Made by a program: the position numbers and the translations under genes. Below are positions 58,064-64,000 of a DNA stretch of 64,000 bases, in pieces. Source of the stretch: Streptomyces pactum (GTDB taxonomy: Bacteria > Actinomycetota > Actinomycetes > Streptomycetales > Streptomycetaceae). The notes under the pieces are model-generated. The model ran no database searches. It had not been told where the DNA came from and saw only the letters and a list, made by a program, of their open reading frames with translations. The first letter of the stretch is position 1, and every line of letters starts with the position of its first letter. The stretch lies in assembly GCF_002005225.1 (NCBI RefSeq), contig NZ_CP019724.1, positions 6,769,001 to 6,833,000 of the forward strand, in the 5' to 3' direction.

Positions 58064-58424
58064 CCCTTCTTCTCGCGGGCCCGGCGGTATTCCGCCGGGC
58101 CCGCTCGCGTTGACGGGTGCCCGCGGCGCCTCTTTCCCTCATCACGGTGAGTGAGTTTCGTACGCCCATCGCCAATTACGCACTGTGTTCGAACGGCTCC
58201 CCGGCGTGCAAATGGGCCCGAGACTACTCCAGTCCCGGTGTCCGTTTCAGGTGCTTGCTGAATATGACACGGCGATGATCCCCCCGGACTAAGCTCGCCC
58301 GCAGCGCACCGAGTTGGGGTGAAATCGCGCGCTTGTTCCCAGTGCGCCGAAGATCCCGACAACTCCCAGACATACCCCGCCGCAAGCTCCCCCATCCCAG
58401 CCGATTCGTTTTCAGAGGGCCTAC
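58064..58424. other. helY-cvnA9 intergenic region
   Basis: 361 bp holding the helY terminator (58075-58104) and then about 320 bp of non-coding DNA that must contain the conservon promoter. I see no clear operator or repeat there. Confidence 0.5.
58075..58104 (+). terminator. Terminator of helY
   Basis: GCGGGCCCGGCGG and CCGCCGGGCCCGC form a perfect 13-bp stem with a TATT loop, 11 nt after the helY stop. Confidence 0.85.
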
Positions 58425-60047
58425 ATGGTGAGTGTTGATTCCCCTCCAGGTCGCCGTGAACTTCCGTACGTGCGAACCCTGTTGCTGCCGGCCATACTGA
58501 TGGCCGCGGCCACCGGGGCCGCCGTCGCCCTGGTGACGGAACCGGCCCGGCTCGCCGTCGGCCTGTGCGGTGCCGTCGCCACCCTGCTGGTGATCATCGC
58601 GGCGGCCGAAGCGGCACGCCGCGGCCGTGCGCTGCGGCTCATGCGTGCCGAGCACGCCCGTCACAGCGCGTATCTGGAACGCCGGGCCGCGAGCCACCAC
58701 GAGGAGATGGTCCGTCTCGGCGGCGAAGTACTCCCCAACATCCTGGACTTCATGCGCCGGGGGAGCACGCCCGAAGAGGTGATGCGCCGCCTCGGCGAGG
58801 TCGACCCTTCCTACCCCGAACTCGGCCAGCCGCAGCGCGAGATGATCCGCATGGTGTGCGACATCGTCGACCACCAGGACTCCATGCGCGAATCCGCCGA
58901 ACGTTCCTTCGTCGACATCGCCCGCCGCGTCCAGGCGATCGTCCACCAGCAGAACAAGGAACTCCGCGAGATGGAGGAGGACCACGGGCGCAACCCCGAG
59001 GTCTTCGACGACCTCCTGCGCATCGACCACGGCACCGCCCTGATCGGCCGCCTCGCCGACTCGGTCTCCGTCATCGGCGGCGGCCGGCCCGGACGCCAGT
59101 GGCCCAAGCCCGTGGCGCTCTACAGCGTGCTGCGCGGCGCCATGTCCCGCATCCTGGAGTACCGCAGGATCAACCTCGCCTCGATCGCCAAGGTCAACAT
59201 CAAGGGCACCGCGGTCGAGCCGGTCATCCACGCCGCGGCGGAGCTCCTCGACAACGCGACCCGCTACTCGCCGCCCGGTGCCAAGGTGCACGTCACCGCG
59301 ACCGAGGTGCAGAGCGGTGTCTGCATCGAGATCGAGGACGCCGGCGTCAGCCTCAGCGAGGAGTCCCGCGCCCGCATCGAAGGGCTGCTGGAGGACGCCA
59401 AGCGCGGCACCGACGTCCAGGACCTCGCCCACCACCCGCGCCTGGGCCTGTCCGTGGTGGGCCGGCTGTGCACGCAGTACGGCATGGACGTGTCGCTGCG
59501 GGCCTCCGCGTACGGCGGTGTCCGGGCCATCCTCATCGTGCCCAGCAAGATGATGACCACCGAGCCCGGGGTCGGACTCGCCCACGGCATCGGCGCGACG
59601 TCGATCCCCCACCCGGGCCCGGACGCCCTCCCCGGCCCCAAGCGCACGCCCAAGAAGCGCCGCCCCACCAGCCCGCGTATCCCGGACACGGTCTTGCTGG
59701 AGGACGACGTTCCCGAGGTGACCGAGTGGACGGCGGGCGGCCTCCCGCAGCGCCGCAGCCGGGTCAAGATGCCGCTCAGCCAACGCCTCGCCGAACAGGC
59801 GGTCTGGGAGCGGGAGGACGCCGAGCGCGAGGCCCGCGAGGCCGCCGAGCGTGCCCGCAACGGCTTCCCGGCGGCCGCGGCCGAAGAGCCCGAGCCGGAG
59901 AAGGACCAGGGGCTCCCGCCGGGGCACTTCATCGGTGCCTTCTGGGAGGGCCTCAAGCAGCACCCGGGCAGCAGTCAGGCCCACCAGCAGTCCAGCAGCA
60001 GCGAGCCGGCCCACGCCCCGGCAGACGACGAGGGGAACCTCAAGTGA
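58425..60047 (+). CDS. cvnA9: Conservon sensor-kinase-like protein CvnA9 (RarA)
   Basis: A 540-aa membrane protein. Two close N-terminal membrane helices (about 18-37 and 44-63) have almost no extracellular loop between them. A coiled linker follows, then a helical region with SFVDIARRVQAIVHQQNKEL. The GHKL ATPase domain has the N-box ELLDNATRYSPPG (about 275-287), EIEDAGVSLSEE and HPRLGLSVVGRLC. The C-terminal 160 residues are charged and disordered. Family members relay signals to the CvnB-C-D module at the membrane. The S. coelicolor cvn9 system restrains aerial development. The stop overlaps cvnB9 by 4 nt (GTGA). Confidence 0.92.
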   Translation: MVSVDSPPGRRELPYVRTLLLPAILMAAATGAAVALVTEPARLAVGLCGAVATLLVIIAAAEAARRGRALRLMRAEHARHSAYLERRAASHHEEMVRLGGEVLPNILDFMRRGSTPEEVMRRLGEVDPSYPELGQPQREMIRMVCDIVDHQDSMRESAERSFVDIARRVQAIVHQQNKELREMEEDHGRNPEVFDDLLRIDHGTALIGRLADSVSVIGGGRPGRQWPKPVALYSVLRGAMSRILEYRRINLASIAKVNIKGTAVEPVIHAAAELLDNATRYSPPGAKVHVTATEVQSGVCIEIEDAGVSLSEESRARIEGLLEDAKRGTDVQDLAHHPRLGLSVVGRLCTQYGMDVSLRASAYGGVRAILIVPSKMMTTEPGVGLAHGIGATSIPHPGPDALPGPKRTPKKRRPTSPRIPDTVLLEDDVPEVTEWTAGGLPQRRSRVKMPLSQRLAEQAVWEREDAEREAREAAERARNGFPAAAAEEPEPEKDQGLPPGHFIGAFWEGLKQHPGSSQAHQQSSSSEPAHAPADDEGNLK

Positions 60048-60451
60048 TCGAGCAGCAAGGCAAGTTCGACTGGATGCTCCGGGATCTCTACGACGGCGTC
60101 CCGGGCATCGAGATGATCGTGGTGCTCTCCGCCGACGGCCTGCGCATCGCCCGCTACTCCGGTGACCCCGACGCCGCCGACCGGGTCGCCGCGGCCTGCG
60201 CGGGCCTGCAGAGCCTGGCGAGTGCCGTCAGCCAGGAGATCCCGACCAGCGACGGCGACATGAAGATGGTCCTCATCGAGATGAACGGCGGCTACTTCTA
60301 CCTGATGGCCGCCGGACCCAACGCCTACCTCGCGGTGCTCTCCGACGTCCGCTGCGAGCCCGGGCGGATGGGTCTCAGCATGGCCGACCTGGTCGCGCGT
60401 ATCGGGCCCCATCTCACCAGTCCCGCCCGGCGCAACGGGCAGACCGTATGA
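60044..60451 (+). CDS. cvnB9: Conservon roadblock/LC7 protein CvnB9 (RarB)
   Basis: A 135-aa roadblock-fold protein. FDWMLRDLYDGVPGIEMIVV is the N-terminal helix and strand, AADRVAAACAGLQSLASAVS the second helix, and MKMVLIEMNGGYFYLMAAG the later strands. Such proteins act as regulators or GAP-like partners of the CvnD GTPase. The GTG start overlaps the cvnA9 stop and the gene overlaps cvnC9 by 4 nt, so the four genes are translationally coupled. Confidence 0.92.
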   Translation: MIEQQGKFDWMLRDLYDGVPGIEMIVVLSADGLRIARYSGDPDAADRVAAACAGLQSLASAVSQEIPTSDGDMKMVLIEMNGGYFYLMAAGPNAYLAVLSDVRCEPGRMGLSMADLVARIGPHLTSPARRNGQTV

Positions 60452-60864
60452 CTCGTCCCCAGCGCCAGAGGCGAACTCCCGGGCAGGAGCCGTCCACCGC
60501 GACCCCCTCAGCCGAACAGCCCCGCAAGGACGACGGCACGCCCAACCCCGAGCGGCTGTTCGTCATCGGCGGGGAGGGGAGCGGCGAACGCGCCGACATC
60601 GACCTGGTCACCCTGATCGTGGCCCGCGCGGACCCGCCGGTGTCCGCCACACCGGAACAGGCGGCCCTGCTGCGGCTGTGCGCCGCGCCCCTGTCCGTAG
60701 CCGAGCTGTCGGCCTACCTGAGCCTGCCGTTCAGTGTGGTGACCGTGCTGCTCACCGACCTGCTGGCGACGGAACTGGTGCAGGCCCGCGCCCCGATCGT
60801 CCGCCAGCAGGTCGCCGACCGAAACCTCCTCGAAGCGGTGATGCATGGACTCCAAAAACTCTGA
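60448..60864 (+). CDS. cvnC9: Conservon DUF742 protein CvnC9 (RarC)
   Basis: A 138-aa DUF742 protein. The N-terminus is disordered (QRQRRTPGQEPSTATPS). A winged-helix-like core has IDLVTLIVARADPPVSAT, EQAALLRLCAAPLSVAELSA and LPFSVVTVLLTDLLATELVQ. The role in the conservon is adaptor-like and unproven; it has the look of a helix-turn-helix protein. It overlaps cvnB9 by 4 nt and cvnD9 by 20 nt. Confidence 0.9.
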   Translation: MTRPQRQRRTPGQEPSTATPSAEQPRKDDGTPNPERLFVIGGEGSGERADIDLVTLIVARADPPVSATPEQAALLRLCAAPLSVAELSAYLSLPFSVVTVLLTDLLATELVQARAPIVRQQVADRNLLEAVMHGLQKL

Positions 60865-61465
60865 CACGATCCCGGGCCCGCGGACGGAGGACCGGCTGCC
60901 GCACACGGCCGAGGCCGCCGTGAAGATCGTCATCGTGGGCGGTTTCGGGGTCGGAAAGACGACCATGGTCGGCTCGGTCAGCGAGATCAGACCGCTGACC
61001 ACCGAGGAGACGATGACCCAGGCCGGCATCGGGGTCGACGACAACTTCGGTTCCGCCTCCAAGACGGCGACCACGGTGGCCATGGACTTCGGCCGCATCA
61101 GCATCACCGACCAACTGGTGCTGTACCTCTTCGGCACGCCCGGCCAGGAGCGCTTCTGGTTCCTGTGGAACGGCCTGTTCGAGGGCGCCCTCGGCGCGGT
61201 GGTACTCGTCGACACCCGCCGCCTCGACGTCAGCTTCGACGTCATGGGACGCCTGGAGGAGCGCGGTGTCCCCTTCGTGGTCGCCGTCAACACCTTCCCC
61301 GACGCGCCCCGCTACCCCGTCGCGGAGCTGCGGGGAGCGCTCGACCTGGCCGAGGAAATTCCCATCCTCGACTGCGACGTGCGGCGCCGGGCCTCCAGCC
61401 GGGACGTTCTGCTGACACTGACGCGTTTCCTGCACTCCATCGCCATGAAGGGCGCGCTCACCTGA
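60845..61465 (+). CDS. cvnD9: Conservon small GTPase CvnD9 (RarD)
   Basis: A 206-aa Ras-like GTPase. The P-loop is VGGFGVGKTTMV (about residues 31-42). The switch I Thr region is around LTTEETMTQAGIGVDD, and switch II is LFGTPGQERFWFLWNG, with Gln in the Ras position. AVNTF stands where NKxD should be, as in this family, and the C-terminus has no lipid-anchor Cys. It is probably recruited to the membrane with CvnA-B-C. The stop lies inside a perfect palindrome; the P450 gene follows after 92 bp. Confidence 0.92.
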   Translation: MDSKNSDTIPGPRTEDRLPHTAEAAVKIVIVGGFGVGKTTMVGSVSEIRPLTTEETMTQAGIGVDDNFGSASKTATTVAMDFGRISITDQLVLYLFGTPGQERFWFLWNGLFEGALGAVVLVDTRRLDVSFDVMGRLEERGVPFVVAVNTFPDAPRYPVAELRGALDLAEEIPILDCDVRRRASSRDVLLTLTRFLHSIAMKGALT

Positions 61466-61510
61466 CCCGGCCGCGGCCGGGTCAGGTGAGCCGGCCGCGG
61501 CCGGCTCACC
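61459..61510 (+). terminator. Two overlapping perfect palindromes between cvnD9 and the P450 gene
   Basis: A 30-bp palindrome (61459-61488) covers the cvnD9 stop. A 26-bp palindrome (61485-61510) overlaps it by 4 bp. Both share the core CCGGCCGCGGCCGG, so the RNA can fold as two hairpins or as one longer mispaired stem. It is a terminator or attenuator for the downstream P450 gene. Confidence 0.75.
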
Positions 61511-61557
61511 CTTTCGACCCACACTCCTGACCCACACTTCTGTTGCGGAGCGACACT

Positions 61558-63048
61558 GTGACGCCTGAACGCCACTCCCTGACCGGAACGGGCGACCCCC
61601 TGCTCGAACCGCCGCCCGGCTGCCCCGCGCACGGCCTCGGACCGGGTGGACTGCACCGGCTGCACGAGGCGGACGACCTGGAGGAGCTGTACGAGCAACT
61701 GCGCGAGCAGCACGGGCCGGTGGCTCCGGCGCTGCTCCACGACGACGTACCGATGTGGGTGGTCCTCGGGCACGCCGAGAACCTGCACATGGTGAGCACG
61801 CCCGCCCAGTTCTGCCGCGACAGCCGTATCTGGACCCCGCTCAACGAGGGCGTGGTCAAGCCGGACCACCCGCTCATGCCGCACATCGCCTGGCAGCCCA
61901 TCTGCTCCCACGCCGAGGGCGAGGAGCACAAGCGGCTGCGCGGCGCGGTCACCAGCGCCATGTCCGGCATCGACTACCGGGAGCTGCGCCGCCACATCAA
62001 GCGGTACACCCAGCGCCACGTCAACCGGTTCTGCGAGGAGGGCCGTGCCGACCTCGTCGGCCAGTTCGCCGAGCACCTGCCGATGGGCGTGATGTGCCAC
62101 CTCCTCGGCATGCCGGACGAGTACAACGACCGGATGGTGGAGGCCGCCCGCGACACGCTCAAGGGCACCGAGACGGCGATCGCCAGCCACGCCTACGTCA
62201 TGGACGCCCTGGACCGCCTCACCACCGCCCGCCGGGCCAAGCCCGAGGACGACATCGCCGGGCGCCTGGTCACCCACGCGGCCGGGCTCACCGACGACGA
62301 GGTGAGGGAGCACCTGCGGGTGGTCCTCCTGGCCGCCTACGAAGCGACCGTCAACCTCATCAGCAACGTGCTGCGCGTGGTGCTCACCGACCCGGGCTTC
62401 CGCGCCCAGCTCAGCGGCGGCCAGATGACGGTGCCCGAGGCGGTCGAGCAGTCCCTGTGGGACGAGCCGCCGTTCAGCACCGTCTTCGCCTACTTCGCCA
62501 AGCAGGAGACGGAACTGGGCGGCCAGCGCATCCGCGCGGGCGACGGGCTGCTGCTGGGTATCGCGCCGGGCAACGTCGACCCGCGCATCCGGCCCGATCT
62601 GGCCGCGAGCATGCAGGGCAACCGCGCCCACCTCGCCTTCGGCGGCGGCCCGCACGAATGCCCCGGCCAGGACATCGGGCGTGCCATCGCCGACGCCGGG
62701 ATCGACGCGCTGCTGATGCGGCTGCCGGACGTCCAGCTCGCCTGCGACGAGGACGAGCTGCGGTGGCGGTCGTCGATCGCGTCACGGCACCTGGTGGAGC
62801 TGCCGGTGCGGTTCGAGCCCAAGGCGCAGCAGGACATCAGGCAGCAGCCGAGCCACGCCCCGGCCTCGGCGCAGCGCACCGCCTGGCACGTCGGCATCCC
62901 GCGACCGGAGAGCCGGCCCGCGCCACAGGTCCCGCCGTACCCGCCGGAGCCGGTGTCGGTGTCGGCCGCGCAGCCCCAGCCGGTGCCCGAGCAGCCGCGT
63001 CCCCGCGGCGCCTGGCAGCGCTTCCTGCTCTGGTGGCGCGGCTACTGA
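61558..63048 (+). CDS. Cytochrome P450 of the CYP157C type, without the K-helix ExxR motif
   Basis: A 496-aa P450 linked to conservon cvn9 (RarE-like). The haem loop is FGGGPHECPGQDIGRA, with the Cys ligand at about residue 371. The I-helix has VVLLAAYEATVNLISNVL in place of the usual AGxxT. Where other P450s have ExxR in the K-helix, this reads AVEQSLWDEPPF, so Arg is replaced by Leu; the same EQSLW replacement is described for S. coelicolor CYP157C1. A C-terminal Pro/Gln-rich extension of about 80 residues ends FLLWWRGY. The GTG at 61558 has ggag upstream. Its last 7 nt overlap the convergent pseudouridine synthase gene. The substrate is unknown. Confidence 0.92.
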   Translation: MTPERHSLTGTGDPLLEPPPGCPAHGLGPGGLHRLHEADDLEELYEQLREQHGPVAPALLHDDVPMWVVLGHAENLHMVSTPAQFCRDSRIWTPLNEGVVKPDHPLMPHIAWQPICSHAEGEEHKRLRGAVTSAMSGIDYRELRRHIKRYTQRHVNRFCEEGRADLVGQFAEHLPMGVMCHLLGMPDEYNDRMVEAARDTLKGTETAIASHAYVMDALDRLTTARRAKPEDDIAGRLVTHAAGLTDDEVREHLRVVLLAAYEATVNLISNVLRVVLTDPGFRAQLSGGQMTVPEAVEQSLWDEPPFSTVFAYFAKQETELGGQRIRAGDGLLLGIAPGNVDPRIRPDLAASMQGNRAHLAFGGGPHECPGQDIGRAIADAGIDALLMRLPDVQLACDEDELRWRSSIASRHLVELPVRFEPKAQQDIRQQPSHAPASAQRTAWHVGIPRPESRPAPQVPPYPPEPVSVSAAQPQPVPEQPRPRGAWQRFLLWWRGY

Positions 63049-64000
63049 CGGCCGGCCCACTCCTCGTACGCCGTCCAGGCCTGCAGGGACCGTCCGCTGC
63101 GGAAGCGGTGCTCCCGCCCCGTGACCGGATCGGTGAACCCCAGCTCCCGCGCCAGCAGTTGCAGCGGGCGCCGGAAGTCGCCGGCCGGCACGGGGGCGGC
63201 CACCTCGGGGTAGAGGGGGTCGCCCAGGATCGGCACGCCGAGCGCGCTCATGTGGACGCGCAACTGGTGGGTCTGCCCGGTGCCGGGCACCAGCCGGTAC
63301 CGGCCCAGTCCGAGGCCGGTGCCCGGCCGGTGCCCGATCAGCTCGACACGGCTCACGGCGTTCGGCTCGCCCCCGACCTCCCGGGCGGCCGGCACCCCGC
63401 GCTCCTTGAGGATCCGGCTGCGTACGGTCCGGGGGAGGCCGAGCGCGGGATCACAGGGGGCCACGGCCTCGTACTCCTTGCGGACCAGCCGGTCGCGGAA
63501 CAGGCCCTGGTACGCGCCGCGCTCCTCAGGGCGCACCGTGAACAGGAGCAGTCCGGCGGTGAGCCGGTCCAGGCGGTGCGCGGCGCCGAGCGCCGGGACG
63601 CCCAGCTCCCGGCGGAGCCGGGCGAGCGCGGTCTCGGTGACGTGGCCGCCGCGCGGGGTGGTGGCCAGGAAGTGCGGCTTGTCGGCGACGACGATGTGCT
63701 CGTCGCGGTACACGACCTCCAGCGGGAAGGGCACGGGTACCTCGGCGGGCAGGTCGCGGTGGAACCACACGAACATCCCGGGCTCGTACGGCGCGTCCCC
63801 CGGCACCGCACGCCCGTCCGCCCCCACGAACCGCCCCGTGTCGAACATGCCGTCGACGACGCCGGCCCCCGCACCGGACAGCCGCTCCGCCAGGTGTTCG
63901 CGCACCGTGGACCACGGCCCCCCGGCCACGGGCAGCCGCACCCGCACCGCGTCGATGCCGTCGCGCTGCGGGAGGGGTGAGGGTGGGGGAGGGGTACGGC
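63042..64000 (-). CDS. RluA-family pseudouridine synthase, N-terminus beyond the window
   Basis: At least 301 residues of an RNA pseudouridine synthase. The catalytic motif AAHRLDRLTAGLLLF (about residue 143 from the GTG at 63947) carries the Asp. YRDEHIVVADKPHFLATTP and GRYRLVPGTGQTHQLRVHM are RluA family motifs, and LGDPLYPE is the late loop. The frame stays open from 63947 to the window end (reading SPLPQRDGIDAV), a sequence usual before that point, so the real start probably lies outside. The target uridine is unknown. Confidence 0.88.
   Translation of the reverse strand, partial: RTPPPPSPLPQRDGIDAVRVRLPVAGGPWSTVREHLAERLSGAGAGVVDGMFDTGRFVGADGRAVPGDAPYEPGMFVWFHRDLPAEVPVPFPLEVVYRDEHIVVADKPHFLATTPRGGHVTETALARLRRELGVPALGAAHRLDRLTAGLLLFTVRPEERGAYQGLFRDRLVRKEYEAVAPCDPALGLPRTVRSRILKERGVPAAREVGGEPNAVSRVELIGHRPGTGLGLGRYRLVPGTGQTHQLRVHMSALGVPILGDPLYPEVAAPVPAGDFRRPLQLLARELGFTDPVTGREHRFRSGRSLQAWTAYEEWAGRQ

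Overview
The window is GC-rich (about 70%) actinobacterial DNA with GTG starts, long antisense shadow frames, chaplins, a conservon and mycothiol and Pup-proteasome genes. It is a chromosomal core segment of a Streptomyces. Gene content and order match the S. coelicolor SCO1625-SCO1683 region closely. Some lengths (PrcA 250 aa, ChpC 253 aa) and a broken gntP suggest a related species or strain rather than that exact genome. No insertion sequence, prophage, CRISPR array or rRNA was found; there is one tRNA, Leu(GAG).

Layout. 1-4.2 kb: tail of a permease, then a gluconate/idonate cluster (idnD-like, idnO-like, a gntP remnant, gntK) divergent from gntR. 4.2-12.5 kb: a YchJ-like protein, tRNA-Leu, an M20 peptidase, chaplins ChpH and ChpC, a DUF5703 protein, an acidic protein, and a RecD2-like protein with degenerate ATPase motifs coupled to an aldo/keto reductase. 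12.6-20.4 kb: an F420-type oxidoreductase, a ferritin-like protein and CorA, then a histidine phosphatase, a DUF3090 protein, a kinase-like SCO1664-family protein and mshC, facing parJ (PAC2 family). 20.5-26.5 kb: a FadR-type regulator and the glycerol regulon gylR-glpF-glpK-glpD with visible GylR operators.

27-38 kb: metH, a HAD phosphatase, an orphan peptide-binding lipoprotein, a RecB-like nuclease followed by an orphan response regulator, an M50 protease and trmI. 39-53 kb: the pupylation-proteasome locus: ferredoxin (divergent), arc, dop, pup, prcB, prcA, an inserted LacI-MFS pair, pafA, two FKBPs, pafB and pafC. 53-58 kb: two small genes, tatA, tatC and helY. 58-64 kb: conservon cvnA9-D9 with a CYP157C-type P450 that lacks the K-helix ExxR, then a truncated pseudouridine synthase gene.

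How it works together. The mshC-metH-recB-trmI-arc-dop-pup-prcBA-pafABC-tatAC-helY order recalls the Mycobacterium Rv2092c-Rv2135c block. It is therefore an old actinobacterial core locus linking mycothiol, protein turnover, damage response (PafBC) and Tat export, into which Streptomyces inserted glycerol, LacI-MFS and other modules. Many genes carry a TANNNT box 6-7 nt before the start codon, suggesting frequent leaderless transcription.
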